A DNA stretch of 64,000 bases from Agrobacterium tumefaciens (lineage in GTDB: Bacteria > Pseudomonadota > Alphaproteobacteria > Rhizobiales > Rhizobiaceae). Below, one piece after another: positions 9,139-16,651 of this stretch. The notes under the pieces were generated by a model, which saw nothing but the letters and a program-made list of their open reading frames with translations, was not told the DNA's origin and made no database searches. Location: positions 310,001 through 374,000 of the forward strand of contig CP048471.1 of NCBI GenBank assembly GCA_025559845.1, given 5' to 3'. Each line of letters starts with the position of its first letter. Within the stretch, counting starts at the first letter, position 1. The position numbers and the translations under genes are program-made.

Positions 9139-10277
9139 CAAAGAATGCTCGCACCTCTGTCGATCTTCGAGCACAAGAACTCGACACCATCGCTGCCGTC
9201 CTACCGATCGAGCGACGCGATGAACTCGCCGAACTGTTGTCGGACGAAGATGTCGCGACGCTGCGGCATCTGGTCAACCAGGGCATGGGCGACAACACGC
9301 TGCGCGCGCTGACATCGGATCTCGCTTATCTGCAAGCATGGTCGGTGGCAGCGACCGGACAGTCGCTGGTCTGGCCGGCACCCGAGGCGCTGCTGCTGAA
9401 ATTTGTTGCCCACCATCTGTGGGATCCGGAAAAGAAGAAGGCCGATCCGGGCCACGGTATGCCAGAGGATGTGACAAACAATCTCCGAGAGCAGGGATTT
9501 TTGCGAGCGGTCGGACCGCACGCACCAGACACCGTTCGCCGGCGTCTGGCGTCGTGGTCAACCTTGACGAAATGGCGCGGTCTCGACGGCGCCTTCGCCT
9601 CCCCTGCCCTGAAATCAGCCATCCGTCTCGCCGTCCGTGCGACACCGCGTCCCCGCAAGCGCAAAAGCGCCAAGGCCGTCACTGGCGATGTTCTGGAGAA
9701 ACTTCTGGCGACCTGCGCGTCGGATGATATCCGTGACTTGCGCGATCGCGCTTTGCTGATGCTGGCCTTTGCCTCTGGCGGCCGGCGCCGCAGCGAGATT
9801 GCTGGTCTGCGCTGCCAGCAATTGACTGAAGAGGAACCGATCCCGGTAAAAGACGGCCCTCCCCTCCCCTCTCTCGCCATTCATCTTGGCCGCACCAAGA
9901 CGGCCAGCGGTGAAGAGGATGAGGTTGTTTATCTGACCGGTCGACCGGTCGAGGCTCTCAAAACCTGGCTGACGGCGGCGAAGATTGACGGTGGCAGCGT
10001 GTTTCGCGGCATCGGGCGATGGGGGACCGTTTCCTACCACGGCCTTGATCCGCAGTCGGTCAACGCTATCCTCAAACAGAGGGCAGTCATGGCCGGATTA
10101 AATCCGCAAGACTTTTCCGCCCATGGGCTTCGATCCGGTTATCTGACCGAAGCAGCCAATCGTGGCGTTTCCCTCCCCGAGGCGATGGAACAGTCACGAC
10201 ACCGTTCGGTTCAGCAGGCCTCGAGCTATTACAACAATGCCACGAGGCGCAGTGGTAAGGCCGCGCGACTTCTATAA
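9135..10277 (+). CDS. Tyrosine recombinase / integrase
   Basis: 380 residues. An N-terminal SAM-like core-binding half is followed by a catalytic half with GGRRRSEIAGL (first Arg), RTKT (Lys), HGLRSGYLTEA (His-x-x-Arg), SRHRS (second His) and SSYYN (nucleophile Tyr). All catalytic residues of a phage-type integrase appear present. It overlaps the vapC stop by 4 nt, so it is probably cotranscribed with the toxin-antitoxin pair. It could act as a plasmid dimer resolvase or insert an integrative element; no att site was identified. Confidence 0.88.
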   Translation: MTKNARTSVDLRAQELDTIAAVLPIERRDELAELLSDEDVATLRHLVNQGMGDNTLRALTSDLAYLQAWSVAATGQSLVWPAPEALLLKFVAHHLWDPEKKKADPGHGMPEDVTNNLREQGFLRAVGPHAPDTVRRRLASWSTLTKWRGLDGAFASPALKSAIRLAVRATPRPRKRKSAKAVTGDVLEKLLATCASDDIRDLRDRALLMLAFASGGRRRSEIAGLRCQQLTEEEPIPVKDGPPLPSLAIHLGRTKTASGEEDEVVYLTGRPVEALKTWLTAAKIDGGSVFRGIGRWGTVSYHGLDPQSVNAILKQRAVMAGLNPQDFSAHGLRSGYLTEAANRGVSLPEAMEQSRHRSVQQASSYYNNATRRSGKAARLL

Positions 10278-10381
10278 CTTCTAGCCGGGCTTCGATGCGG
10301 TTATACCAGTTGCTCCATCCAATGGCGATCAAGGGCGAGCACTCGGCGTTCTCAATCTGTTGCGCAGTTTGGTCGGAAGGG

Positions 10382-10434
10382 TTATAAGGAAAAGTCAAAA
10401 ACCTTATAGCGTGGAGTTATAAGGAATCAGTCGT
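10382..10434. promoter_or_regulatory. TTATAAGG repeats upstream of nucleotidyltransferase gene
   Basis: TTATAAGG occurs at 10382 and 10427, and the inverted CCTTATA at 10412, all within 80 bp of the next start. The spacing suits an operator overlapping a promoter. The binding factor is unknown. Confidence 0.45.
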
Positions 10435-10459
10435 TTCCGTATAACGGAGCTGTAGACAG

Positions 10460-11503
10460 ATGAAGCAAATCGACCTGGTGTATCGTACAGCGTTCGCCGA
10501 ACTCGTGCAGCGGTCGTTTGACGCCCAATTCGAGGCAGACTTCCCATTGAACGGTCGGTTCGTCTCGGTGCCCGTGAAGGGTCGCAATTACTGGTATTTC
10601 GAATACCCGACCGAAGACGGTGATAGGCGGCGGTATGTTGGGCCTGAAACCGACGAAGAGATCACAGCCCGAGTTAATAAGCATAAGGAAGTCAAAGACG
10701 ACATCCGGGAGCGGCGCAAGCTCGTCGGGATGCTCCTTCGCAGCGGTGGCATGGCTTCCCCTGATCGTTTCGCGGGCGAGGTGACAAAAGCCCTCGCTAA
10801 CGCTGGAATTTTCCGTCTCCGTGCGGTCCTGATTGGCTCTGTGGCATTCAGCTGCTATCCGGGGCTGCTTGGTGTCCGGCTCCCTAATTCCGTGATGCAG
10901 ACCGGTGACGCGGACTTTGCGCAGGATTTTGCTATCTCGGCCGAGGTCGAAGACAGCTTGCCGCCAGTCCTAGAAGTCCTGCAATCTGTCGATCCGACAT
11001 TCCGAGCCGTCCCGCATCAGGCAGACAAGGCGAAGGTTTCAGCCTTTACAAACTCGGTGAATTACCGTGTCGAATTCTTGACCAGCAATCGGGGTTCTGA
11101 TGACTACACCGGTAAACCCTCGCCCATGCCTGCTCTGGGTGGCGCGTCTGCGGAGAACCTGAGGTTTCTTGATTACTTGATTTACGAGCCGGTGAGGACA
11201 GTGCTTTTGCACCGAGAGGGCGTGACCGTGAATGTTCCAGCTCCCGAGCGGTACGCCGTTCATAAGCTGATCGTGGCCTCTCGACGGCGTACAGATGGTC
11301 TTGGACGCGCGAAGCGGGATAAAGACATCCAGCAGGCCTCCTTGCTCTTTGAGGCGCTCGTCGATACGAGACAGGGCTATGCGTTGTCAGATGCCTATCG
11401 TGAAGCGTGGGATCGTGGCACGGCATGGCAGGAGGGTATCCAATTCGGCCTGCAACTGATGGCGGGCGCGGGCAAAGAAGCTCTGGCGGATGCGCTCGGG
11501 TGA
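10460..11503 (+). CDS. GSU2403-family nucleotidyltransferase-fold protein
   Basis: 347 residues. The core has the nucleotidyltransferase pattern: VLIGSVAFSCYPGLLG (GS motif, around residue 116) followed by TGDADFAQDF (D-x-D, around 146). A later helical part (APERYAVHKLIVASRRR) resembles the C-terminal half of such proteins. This matches my memory of the GSU2403/GSU2095 nucleotidyltransferase family, of unknown biological role; some relatives are discussed as toxins or defence proteins. No antitoxin-like partner is adjacent. Repeats upstream suggest tight control. Confidence 0.65.
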   Translation: MKQIDLVYRTAFAELVQRSFDAQFEADFPLNGRFVSVPVKGRNYWYFEYPTEDGDRRRYVGPETDEEITARVNKHKEVKDDIRERRKLVGMLLRSGGMASPDRFAGEVTKALANAGIFRLRAVLIGSVAFSCYPGLLGVRLPNSVMQTGDADFAQDFAISAEVEDSLPPVLEVLQSVDPTFRAVPHQADKAKVSAFTNSVNYRVEFLTSNRGSDDYTGKPSPMPALGGASAENLRFLDYLIYEPVRTVLLHREGVTVNVPAPERYAVHKLIVASRRRTDGLGRAKRDKDIQQASLLFEALVDTRQGYALSDAYREAWDRGTAWQEGIQFGLQLMAGAGKEALADALG

Positions 11504-11595
11504 AACCAGAAGAACTCGGTAGGGCTTGAAACGTCGACAGTAGGCACCGAAACCGGACCGGTTATAGATGACTTCAATCTTGATATACGCTCCTC

Positions 11596-12030
11596 ATGAA
11601 ATCCGACAATATGCCGCCCCCCCCCCCTTACATCCCGGCTTCATATCAGAGCCGTTATGCCAATCCCAAAATCACCGAGTTCGAGAAAGTTCAGGGCGGG
11701 AAGATTGTCTCCAAAGCGAACATGCCTGATCGGACGGGCTGCATCAATCTCCATCGCCTTGGCCGCTTTCGTGATCGAAGCCAGGAAAACCTTTCGATAC
11801 GGGCATCCGCCCTCAACCTGGTTGTCACCGCCATCATCCACTGGAACACGATCTACACCGGCCGCGTCGTCGATGCCTTGCATGGAGCTGGGCAGAGTGT
11901 CCCCAATCATCTGCTATCGAGTTTGTCGCCGCTCAGCTGGGAGCACGTAAATCTCACCGGCGATTACATATGGGAAGACAACCCGACGCTCGACGATTCC
12001 GGCTTCCGATCCCTGCCGTTCCCGGTCTGA
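11596..12030 (+). pseudogene. Tn3-family transposase C-terminal remnant
   Basis: The frame ends in a stretch typical of the C-terminus of Tn3-family TnpA: GRFRDRSQENLSIRASALNL, then VVTAIIHWNTIY and SWEHVNLTGDYIW. Full-length TnpA is about 950-1000 residues; only about 110 recognisable residues remain, and the upstream codons look unrelated. No 38-bp terminal repeat was clearly identified after the stop. The remnant ends about 30 bp before a truncated ParB-like gene, so the transposon probably broke that gene and then decayed. Confidence 0.75.
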
Positions 12031-12060
12031 TCCCCCCAACCGTATATCTGTGCCCCTTTA

Positions 12061-12642
12061 ATGTTCAGGGGCCAATATGAGCTTGTAGAGCTTCTCGCCT
12101 TTGCCGCCGCACAGTCGATCGATGCGGTACAGGACAAGCACGACTTTCGCAAAACCCAGCGCGCCCATGCCGAACTGTCGGCCGACGCGCTCGACCTCGA
12201 CATGACGCACTATTTCGAGGCGACGGCCGAGACCTATTTCAGTCAAATCACTTGCGATGGCATCGAAGCTGTCCTCTCGGACATCAAGGGGCCAGACTTC
12301 GCAAGCGACCTTGCCCGCATGAAGAAGGCCGAAGCCGCCGCTTATGCCGAGGTTCAGGCCAAGGGAACCGGCTGGCTCCCCTCCCCTCTTCGCTCTGCCA
12401 TCAGGACAACGGACGAACGAGCAACCGGCGTGCAGTCGCTGTCCGATGAAGACCTTGAAAACGATCAGGATCATTCGTACGTGGCTGACGATATGGCGGG
12501 CGAATACGAAGAAACCGGTTCTGTTTCCTACCCCGAGGCGGCTGAAAGAGTTCAGTCGTCGCCGGTCGCAGTTCCTCCCACTGCGACCGGCATCCTGCAA
12601 CAAAACGTGTTTGCGGCCGTAGGAATTACCGAAACTAGTTGA
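12061..12642 (+). pseudogene. C-terminal fragment of large ParB-family plasmid protein
   Basis: About 193 residues matching the C-terminal end of the long (around 600-700 aa) ParB-like proteins of rhizobial plasmids: RGQYELVELLAFAAAQSIDA, then QRAHAELSADALDLDM and AKGTGWLPSPLR. The N-terminal ParB nuclease/CTPase-like domain and HTH are absent; the preceding DNA is Tn3 relic. The frame continues a little upstream of the ATG, so this start is only the first available one. Probably non-functional, although the fragment could still be expressed. Confidence 0.7.
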
Positions 12643-12646
12643 TAAG

Positions 12647-12666
12647 GTGTAGTTTATAGACTACAC
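12647..12666. promoter_or_regulatory. Putative operator of toxin-antitoxin pair
   Basis: GTGTAGT and ACTACAC form perfect 7-bp arms around a 6-nt centre, ending 7 bp before the toxin ATG. This is a typical place for antitoxin binding. Confidence 0.55.
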
Positions 12667-12673
12667 TCTGGAC

Positions 12674-12970
12674 ATGATCGAATTAAAGCAGACGTCGACC
12701 TTTGCGAAGTGGGAAGCTCGTCTACGCGACAGACGAGCAAGAACGATGATCGCGGCGCGCTTGATGCGGTTGGCGGCGGGCTTGCCGGGTGATGTTGAGC
12801 CAGTCGGTGAAGGCGTCAGCGAGTTGCGTATTCACTACGGACCCGGTTATCGCGTCTATTTCCAACAGCGCGGAGATGTCCTGATTGTGCTGTTATGCGG
12901 CGGGAACAAAGGGTCGCAGAGCAATGACATCGCCAAGGCAAAGAAACTTGCCAAAGAATGGAGTGAATAG
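12674..12970 (+). CDS. RelE/ParE-superfamily toxin (HigB-like, DUF891/COG3657)
   Basis: 98 residues. FAKWEARLRDRRARTMI, GEGVSELRIHYGPGYRVYF and the end LLCGGNKGSQSNDIAKAKKL are the hallmarks of the COG3657 addiction-module killer group, small RelE-fold ribosome-dependent RNases. The toxin gene comes first, as in higBA. The antitoxin begins one base after its stop. Confidence 0.87.
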   Translation: MIELKQTSTFAKWEARLRDRRARTMIAARLMRLAAGLPGDVEPVGEGVSELRIHYGPGYRVYFQQRGDVLIVLLCGGNKGSQSNDIAKAKKLAKEWSE

Positions 12971-12971
12971 G

Positions 12972-13265
12972 ATGACGGAAAAACTGAGCACCTACGATCC
13001 TGCCGCTGCGCTCGTGGACGATGAGGAAATCGCGGCATTCATGGCCGATGCCTTCGAGACGGGCGATGCGGCCTATATCGCGAAAGCCTTGGGTGTTGTT
13101 GCGCGCGCCAAGGGAATGTCAGAAATTTCGCGCAAAACAGGACTGTCTCGCGAGCAACTATATCGCTCGTTCAGTGAGCGTGGAAATCCAACCCTCAAGA
13201 CGACATTGGCGGTCATGAGAGCGCTTGGCGTTGATGTCACAGCCAAGGCGCACGCACCATCTTGA
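12972..13265 (+). CDS. HigA-like antitoxin (COG3636)
   Basis: 97 residues from the ATG directly after the toxin stop. It has the COG3636 layout: an N-terminal stretch (YDPAAALVDDEEIAAFMADA), a helix-turn-helix (MSEISRKTGLSREQLYRSFS) and the closing NPTLKTTLAVMRALGVDV. Role: binds the toxin and represses the operon, probably at the palindrome before the toxin gene. Confidence 0.88.
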   Translation: MTEKLSTYDPAAALVDDEEIAAFMADAFETGDAAYIAKALGVVARAKGMSEISRKTGLSREQLYRSFSERGNPTLKTTLAVMRALGVDVTAKAHAPS

Positions 13266-13380
13266 GATGATGGTGGTTGTCTTGCAATAAGTTTTAAAAA
13301 CGGACCGATAGTCAGGAGGCGGCTCAGGTACGGGGTGGACATGCTTGGAGGTGAGCGACCCCGCCGAGGTTCCTATGGGG

Positions 13381-13413
13381 GCGAGGGGAACCCCCTTCGG
13401 CCCTTCCCCTCGC
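13381..13413. repeat. 10-bp inverted repeat
   Basis: GCGAGGGGAA and TTCCCCTCGC are perfect arms with a 13-nt centre. It could form a hairpin; no T-tract follows on either strand, so it is not an obvious terminator. Confidence 0.6.
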
Positions 13414-13519
13414 GCACCCCTGCCCGCTCCGGTTTTTAAGCCCGCGCACGGCAGGATGATGCCCCCGGCTCTCCACCGGCGGCATAGATGACAGTTCAGT
13501 GTTGGTAACGCGCACGGTG

Positions 13520-13790
13520 GCATGTCGTCCGCAGGCGAACCTTGATGTTGTGTTCGCTATCCGTGCCAGCGATATGCCGATGATAGTGGAGACCGGTCGG
13601 GACGGGCTCTTTCTTCCAGATGCCGCCGATGTCTCGACGGTATGTCTTGGCAATCTGAGAGAGCGAGGATACGGGCCCCTGACATGGATGGCGCACTCAA
13701 AACCGGCGTGACGATCAACGGTTACGATGGAAACCAGATCCGCCGGTCGGAATGTTGTCTGCATTGAAGTAGATGAGACGAACTCCGAAC
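13520..13790 (-). pseudogene. Degraded DUF736 gene
   Basis: Read on the minus strand, this stretch aligns with the intact DUF736 genes of this window: AATGCAGACAACA corresponds to the LNADN-coding start region, CGCTCTCTC with CCAAGACATACCGT to the RLFAKSP-GRR region, and ATCGGCGGCATCTGGAAGAA is a near-exact match to the IGGIWKK region, followed by codons for HYH as in the 39-kb paralogue (EYH). Frame shifts and substitutions prevent a full reading frame. The alignment was made by eye. Confidence 0.55.
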
Positions 13791-13863
13791 CCCGCCAAAG
13801 TCTCTCCCTGGATTGCGTTGCCTTAGTTGATGAGGTCACTGCAGCCGGCCAGTCGGACGGCAA

Positions 13864-13932
13864 CCGCTGGCAGGCACGAATTTCCCCTGACTGATGTCAT
13901 TCCTCGCGAGACAAATTCCTGCCTGCCAGCGG
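13864..13932. repeat. 20-bp inverted repeat with 29-nt centre
   Basis: Arms at 13864-13883 and 13913-13932 match at 19 of 20 positions; each contains CCGCTGGCAGG or its complement. It may be a structured leader or a remnant of a mobile element end. Confidence 0.65.
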
Positions 13933-13973
13933 CGCTCCGCTGACGCTACGCCCCTGCAGGTGCAGTCCCCGCG

Positions 13974-13993
13974 ACAAATGCCCTGGCATTTGT
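13974..13993. repeat. 9-bp inverted repeat before DUF736 gene
   Basis: ACAAATGCC and GGCATTTGT flank a 2-nt centre, about 60 bp before the DUF736 start. Possible operator or small hairpin. Confidence 0.5.
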
Positions 13994-14055
13994 GCTGACT
14001 GTCGTCCGGCCGCTTGATCGTGACCATCGGCAACGCAAACCAAGGAGACACTGCC

Positions 14056-14376
14056 ATGACCGATCTCGTCAACTTCATCCGCCTTAACGCAGACAACACA
14101 CTTTCCGGCAATATCGCATCCGTCGCCTACGACCTCGACATCGTCGGTGAAGAGTTCGACAGCACCAACGCCAAGGCGCCGGTCTACCGCCTCTTCGCCA
14201 AATCGCCCAAAGGACGCCGTGTCGAAATCGGCGGCATCTGGAAGAAGCAGAACCGCGAAGGTGGCGACTACTTCACCCTCTCCGTAAACACCGGTTACGG
14301 AAAGCTCAACGCCAACCTCGGACGCTTCCCAGGACAGGACGATGATGACCTGATGGCGGTCATCCCGTGGGATTAA
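14056..14376 (+). CDS. DUF736 family protein
   Basis: 106 residues from an ATG with AAGGAG before it. Signature stretches: NTLSGNIASVAYDLDIVG, APVYRLFAKSPKGRRVEIGG and NLGRFPGQDDDDLMAVIPWD. DUF736 proteins are small, widespread on rhizobial plasmids and of unknown function. A second intact copy lies at 39.2-39.5 kb beside virD4 and a decayed copy just upstream. A strong hairpin follows the stop. Confidence 0.88.
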   Translation: MTDLVNFIRLNADNTLSGNIASVAYDLDIVGEEFDSTNAKAPVYRLFAKSPKGRRVEIGGIWKKQNREGGDYFTLSVNTGYGKLNANLGRFPGQDDDDLMAVIPWD

Positions 14377-14384
14377 CATCAGCG

Positions 14385-14408
14385 GCCCCCGGCCCAACAG
14401 CCGGGGGC
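14385..14408 (+). terminator. Hairpin after DUF736 gene
   Basis: GCCCCCGGC and GCCGGGGGC form a perfect 9-bp GC-rich stem with a 6-nt loop, starting 8 bp after the stop. No clear T-run follows, so termination strength is uncertain. It also lies downstream of the convergent WGR gene. Confidence 0.5.
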
Positions 14409-14456
14409 ATCATCCTGTTGTCGCTCTTCTCAAATCTCTGTCCTGGACGGCCAGGG

Positions 14457-14699
14457 TTATTTCGGCCGGTAGCCGCGTTTTGTTTTCTGGCGCACCAGCG
14501 TTTCTATCCGCTCTGCAATAGCCTCAGGGTTCTGCAGATGCTCCACTTTCATTTGACCACGCGATCCGATGCGGCCCCAGCGCCGTTCCAGCCAAAGGTG
14601 CCCGAACAGGTCGTGCGATATCTCGATCGTGTAGAAGCGCGCCATATTGCAGGAAGCGTCGATACGCTCAGCATAGAAGGGTGGGGGAACGTTGATCAT
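14457..14699 (-). CDS. WGR-domain protein
   Basis: 80 residues. FYTIEISHDLFGHLWLERRW followed by GRIGSRGQ is the WGR domain (named for its Trp-Gly-Arg), here a stand-alone version with a basic C-terminal tail (RQKTKRGYRPK). WGR domains bind nucleic acids, as in PARP proteins. Stand-alone WGR proteins are common on rhizobial plasmids. A degenerate parS-like sequence sits 8 bp upstream of the start. Confidence 0.85.
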   Translation of the reverse strand: MINVPPPFYAERIDASCNMARFYTIEISHDLFGHLWLERRWGRIGSRGQMKVEHLQNPEAIAERIETLVRQKTKRGYRPK

Positions 14700-14706
14700 G
14701 GACGCG

Positions 14707-14722
14707 ATTGTCCTCGGACAAC
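14707..14722. promoter_or_regulatory. parS-like 16-mer at WGR promoter
   Basis: ATTGTCCTCGGACAAC differs from the parS repeat of this plasmid (GTTGTCCGCGGACAAC) at two positions and is still a strong palindrome. It could be a weak RepB site controlling the WGR gene, or chance. Confidence 0.4.
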
Positions 14723-14780
14723 CGCTCCACGTCCAATGAGAGTTTTGAATCGATGCGGCTGCAACGATTCATTCTGGTGA

Positions 14781-15145
14781 TGTTGTTTTGAAAGAGGAGG
14801 GGAGACCGCTTCAGCGGTCCCTTCAGCAATGAGCATACGCTCTGCTTAATGCCCTTCCTCCCAGTCTGATTTTCCCGCTCTACGATGCCGTGCCGGCCTC
14901 GCCAATGGGCAAGCAGGCTCCGCCTGTCCGTCCGTCAGAAAACCGGCTTTCACCGCTGACGCTGCGAAGCTTCCGGTTTTCAGCCGGGCGGACCCATGAC
15001 TAGCCCGGCACAGCAACGGGAGCGGGCTACGCCCTTCCCCCTTCGTTCCGGTGGATGTGAGGGGCACATCCACCGGAACGGTGGGTGAAGGCTTCGCCCA
15101 CTGCGGGGCTTGTCTCTTGGATTTGGGAACCGTTGGAGATTTATC
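14781..15145. other. Hairpin-rich leader upstream of DUF932 gene
   Basis: No gene is supported. Two inverted repeats stand out: GAAAACCGG with CCGGTTTTC (14938-14946 and 14973-14981), and a perfect 15-bp repeat at 15045-15079. Confidence 0.55.
15045..15079 (+). repeat. Perfect 15-bp inverted repeat before DUF932 gene
   Basis: GTTCCGGTGGATGTG and CACATCCACCGGAAC flank a 5-nt loop (AGGGG). It ends 66 bp before the DUF932 start. As RNA it would be a very stable leader hairpin; as DNA it could be an operator. No T-run follows. Confidence 0.7.
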
Positions 15146-16000
15146 ATGACCGTTTACACACACACTGCACGTTTCGACACTGGCCGCGCCATGACGGAAG
15201 ACGAAATGCGCAAAGTCGCGCCGTCGATCTTTGCACTCTCAGCCCATGAAAGCCGTTCAGAACGGTTTCAGCCAATACCCACAATTGAGATCCTGCGTGG
15301 GCTGACAAAGGAAGGGTTTGTGCCGGTTGGCGTCAAGCAGTCTGCGACCCGCACCGAGGGCAAAGCAGAATTCACCAAGCACCTGATCCGCCTTCGCCGC
15401 GTCGACGATGGCAACACCTATCATGTCGGCGATACCGTCTGCGAAATCCTCCTGAAAAACGCCAACGATGGCACGAGTGCCTATGAACTGATGGCTGGAT
15501 TGTTCCGCGTCCGTTGCCTCAACTCGCTTGTCGCGCAGACAGGCATTGTTGAGGAAACCAAGGTGCGCCATTCAGGCGACGTGCATGGCAAAGTGATCGA
15601 TGCGACATACACCGTCCTGAAAGCTGCAGAGCACGCACTCATCGCCCCACAAGACTGGTCAAACATGCGTCTCAACAGCGATGAGAAAGACATCCTTGCG
15701 CAGAGCGCGCACCTGCTACGGTTCGGGGATACGCAGGGAGACACGAAGACGCCGGTACAGCCCTCACAGCTTTTGAAGCAACGCCGCACCGGTGATGTTG
15801 CTGACGATCTCTGGACCACATGGAATGTCGTTCAGGAGAATGCGATCAAGGGCGGTATCAGCGCTTATGGTCGCGACGACCTTGGACGGCCCCGCAAGGT
15901 AAGGTCTCGCGCCGTGACGGGCATCGATCAGGACATCAAGCTGAACAAGGCGCTCTGGCTGCTGGGTGCCAAGATGGCAGAATTGAAGGGCGCAGGCTGA
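15146..16000 (+). CDS. DUF932 family protein
   Basis: 284 residues from the ATG preceded by TGGAGA; a frame start 12 codons upstream lacks a ribosome site. It contains PVGVKQSATRTEGKAEFTKH, LMAGLFRVRCLNSLVAQTG and the helical C-terminal part usual for DUF932, a plasmid and phage family of unknown role (LAGLIDADG-like relationship has been suggested for some). The stop overlaps the next start (TGATG), so the two are coupled. Confidence 0.85.
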   Translation: MTVYTHTARFDTGRAMTEDEMRKVAPSIFALSAHESRSERFQPIPTIEILRGLTKEGFVPVGVKQSATRTEGKAEFTKHLIRLRRVDDGNTYHVGDTVCEILLKNANDGTSAYELMAGLFRVRCLNSLVAQTGIVEETKVRHSGDVHGKVIDATYTVLKAAEHALIAPQDWSNMRLNSDEKDILAQSAHLLRFGDTQGDTKTPVQPSQLLKQRRTGDVADDLWTTWNVVQENAIKGGISAYGRDDLGRPRKVRSRAVTGIDQDIKLNKALWLLGAKMAELKGAG

Positions 16001-16308
16001 TGCGCCCCGAAATCTCATTCGAACCCTTTGCTTCGCTCAACTGCTGCACGGATCTCGGAGGGCCGAATTGGTGTCTTTCTGATGCATTGGAAATCAATGG
16101 CTGTGTTGATGTGGCGGAGGAGGGCACAGACGATAGCTATGTGGTCGGTGGAGTTGTCCGCGATGAGGCAGAGTTTTTCACGGTCTATGGCCACCTCATT
16201 ACGAGCGGATGCGTGGCGATCACCAATTGCAGCACGCTCGATCTTGCGGAAGTGATCGCTGTCCAACTTTCAGAACTGAGCGGGTTGACCGTCGCGGTTC
16301 ATTGTTAG
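16000..16308 (+). CDS. Hypothetical protein coupled to DUF932 gene
   Basis: 102 residues, start overlapping the DUF932 stop. Acidic, Cys-containing (ASLNCCTDLGG, SGCVAITNCSTLD), no signal peptide or known domain. The overlap and lack of competing frames support translation. Function unknown. Confidence 0.65.
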   Translation: MRPEISFEPFASLNCCTDLGGPNWCLSDALEINGCVDVAEEGTDDSYVVGGVVRDEAEFFTVYGHLITSGCVAITNCSTLDLAEVIAVQLSELSGLTVAVHC

Positions 16309-16591
16309 AAGAGGGAAGGGGAAGCGTCAGGAGATGCGGCGCAACCTTTGGCCGGGTTTACGAGGAACCCGGCCGCCTTCGAGGGGCTCCCCTGAAGCCC
16401 TGCCCTCGACCTCCCCACCCGCCCAACAATCTAACCTCTTCGTGCATTGGCGTGTTTTGCGGGCAGCTCGGTGTCCCGCTATGGTGTTAGAGCCGGGCTC
16501 AGTGCGGGGCTAGGCAATACTTCTCGTGCGCTGTGGTTTCTGTCACGTTTTTCCGCCGTCAGGTGCGGATCTGATTCTCAGACTGATGTCG

Positions 16592-16607
16592 GTTGTCCGC
16601 GGACAAC
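16592..16607. promoter_or_regulatory. parS: parS site 1
   Basis: GTTGTCCGCGGACAAC fits the repABC parS consensus GTTNNNNGCNNNNAAC exactly and is a perfect palindrome. RepB is expected to bind it. Confidence 0.88.
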
Positions 16608-16635
16608 TTTGCGGCTGGAATCCTTTTGGACATCA

Positions 16636-16651
16636 GTTGTCCGCGGCCGCT
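16636..16651. promoter_or_regulatory. parS half site (degenerate)
   Basis: GTTGTCCGCGGCCGCT keeps the left half of parS but has lost the right half. It lies 44 bp after site 1, the same spacing as between the two intact sites of copy B. Confidence 0.6.

Larger units (their letters stand above)
13266..14055. other. Hairpin-rich region with a gene relic
   Basis: About 790 bp without an intact gene. It holds a perfect 10-bp inverted repeat (13381-13413), a degraded DUF736 gene on the minus strand, a 20-bp inverted repeat (13864-13932) and a perfect 9-bp one (13974-13993). These repeats are listed separately. Confidence 0.6.
16328..16651 (+). repeat. parS-containing direct repeat, copy A
   Basis: Begins CAGGAGATGCGGCGC and shares long stretches with copy B, including CTCGACCTCC, CTTCTCGTGCG and the parS pair. 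The second parS of this copy has lost its right half. A tail segment repeats the start of the unit again, so the region grew by more than one duplication. Confidence 0.75.

Noticed and set aside
13324..13863. 179-codon minus-strand frame
   Set aside because: It crosses the DUF736 relic in a mixed frame and a hairpin; composition looks random.
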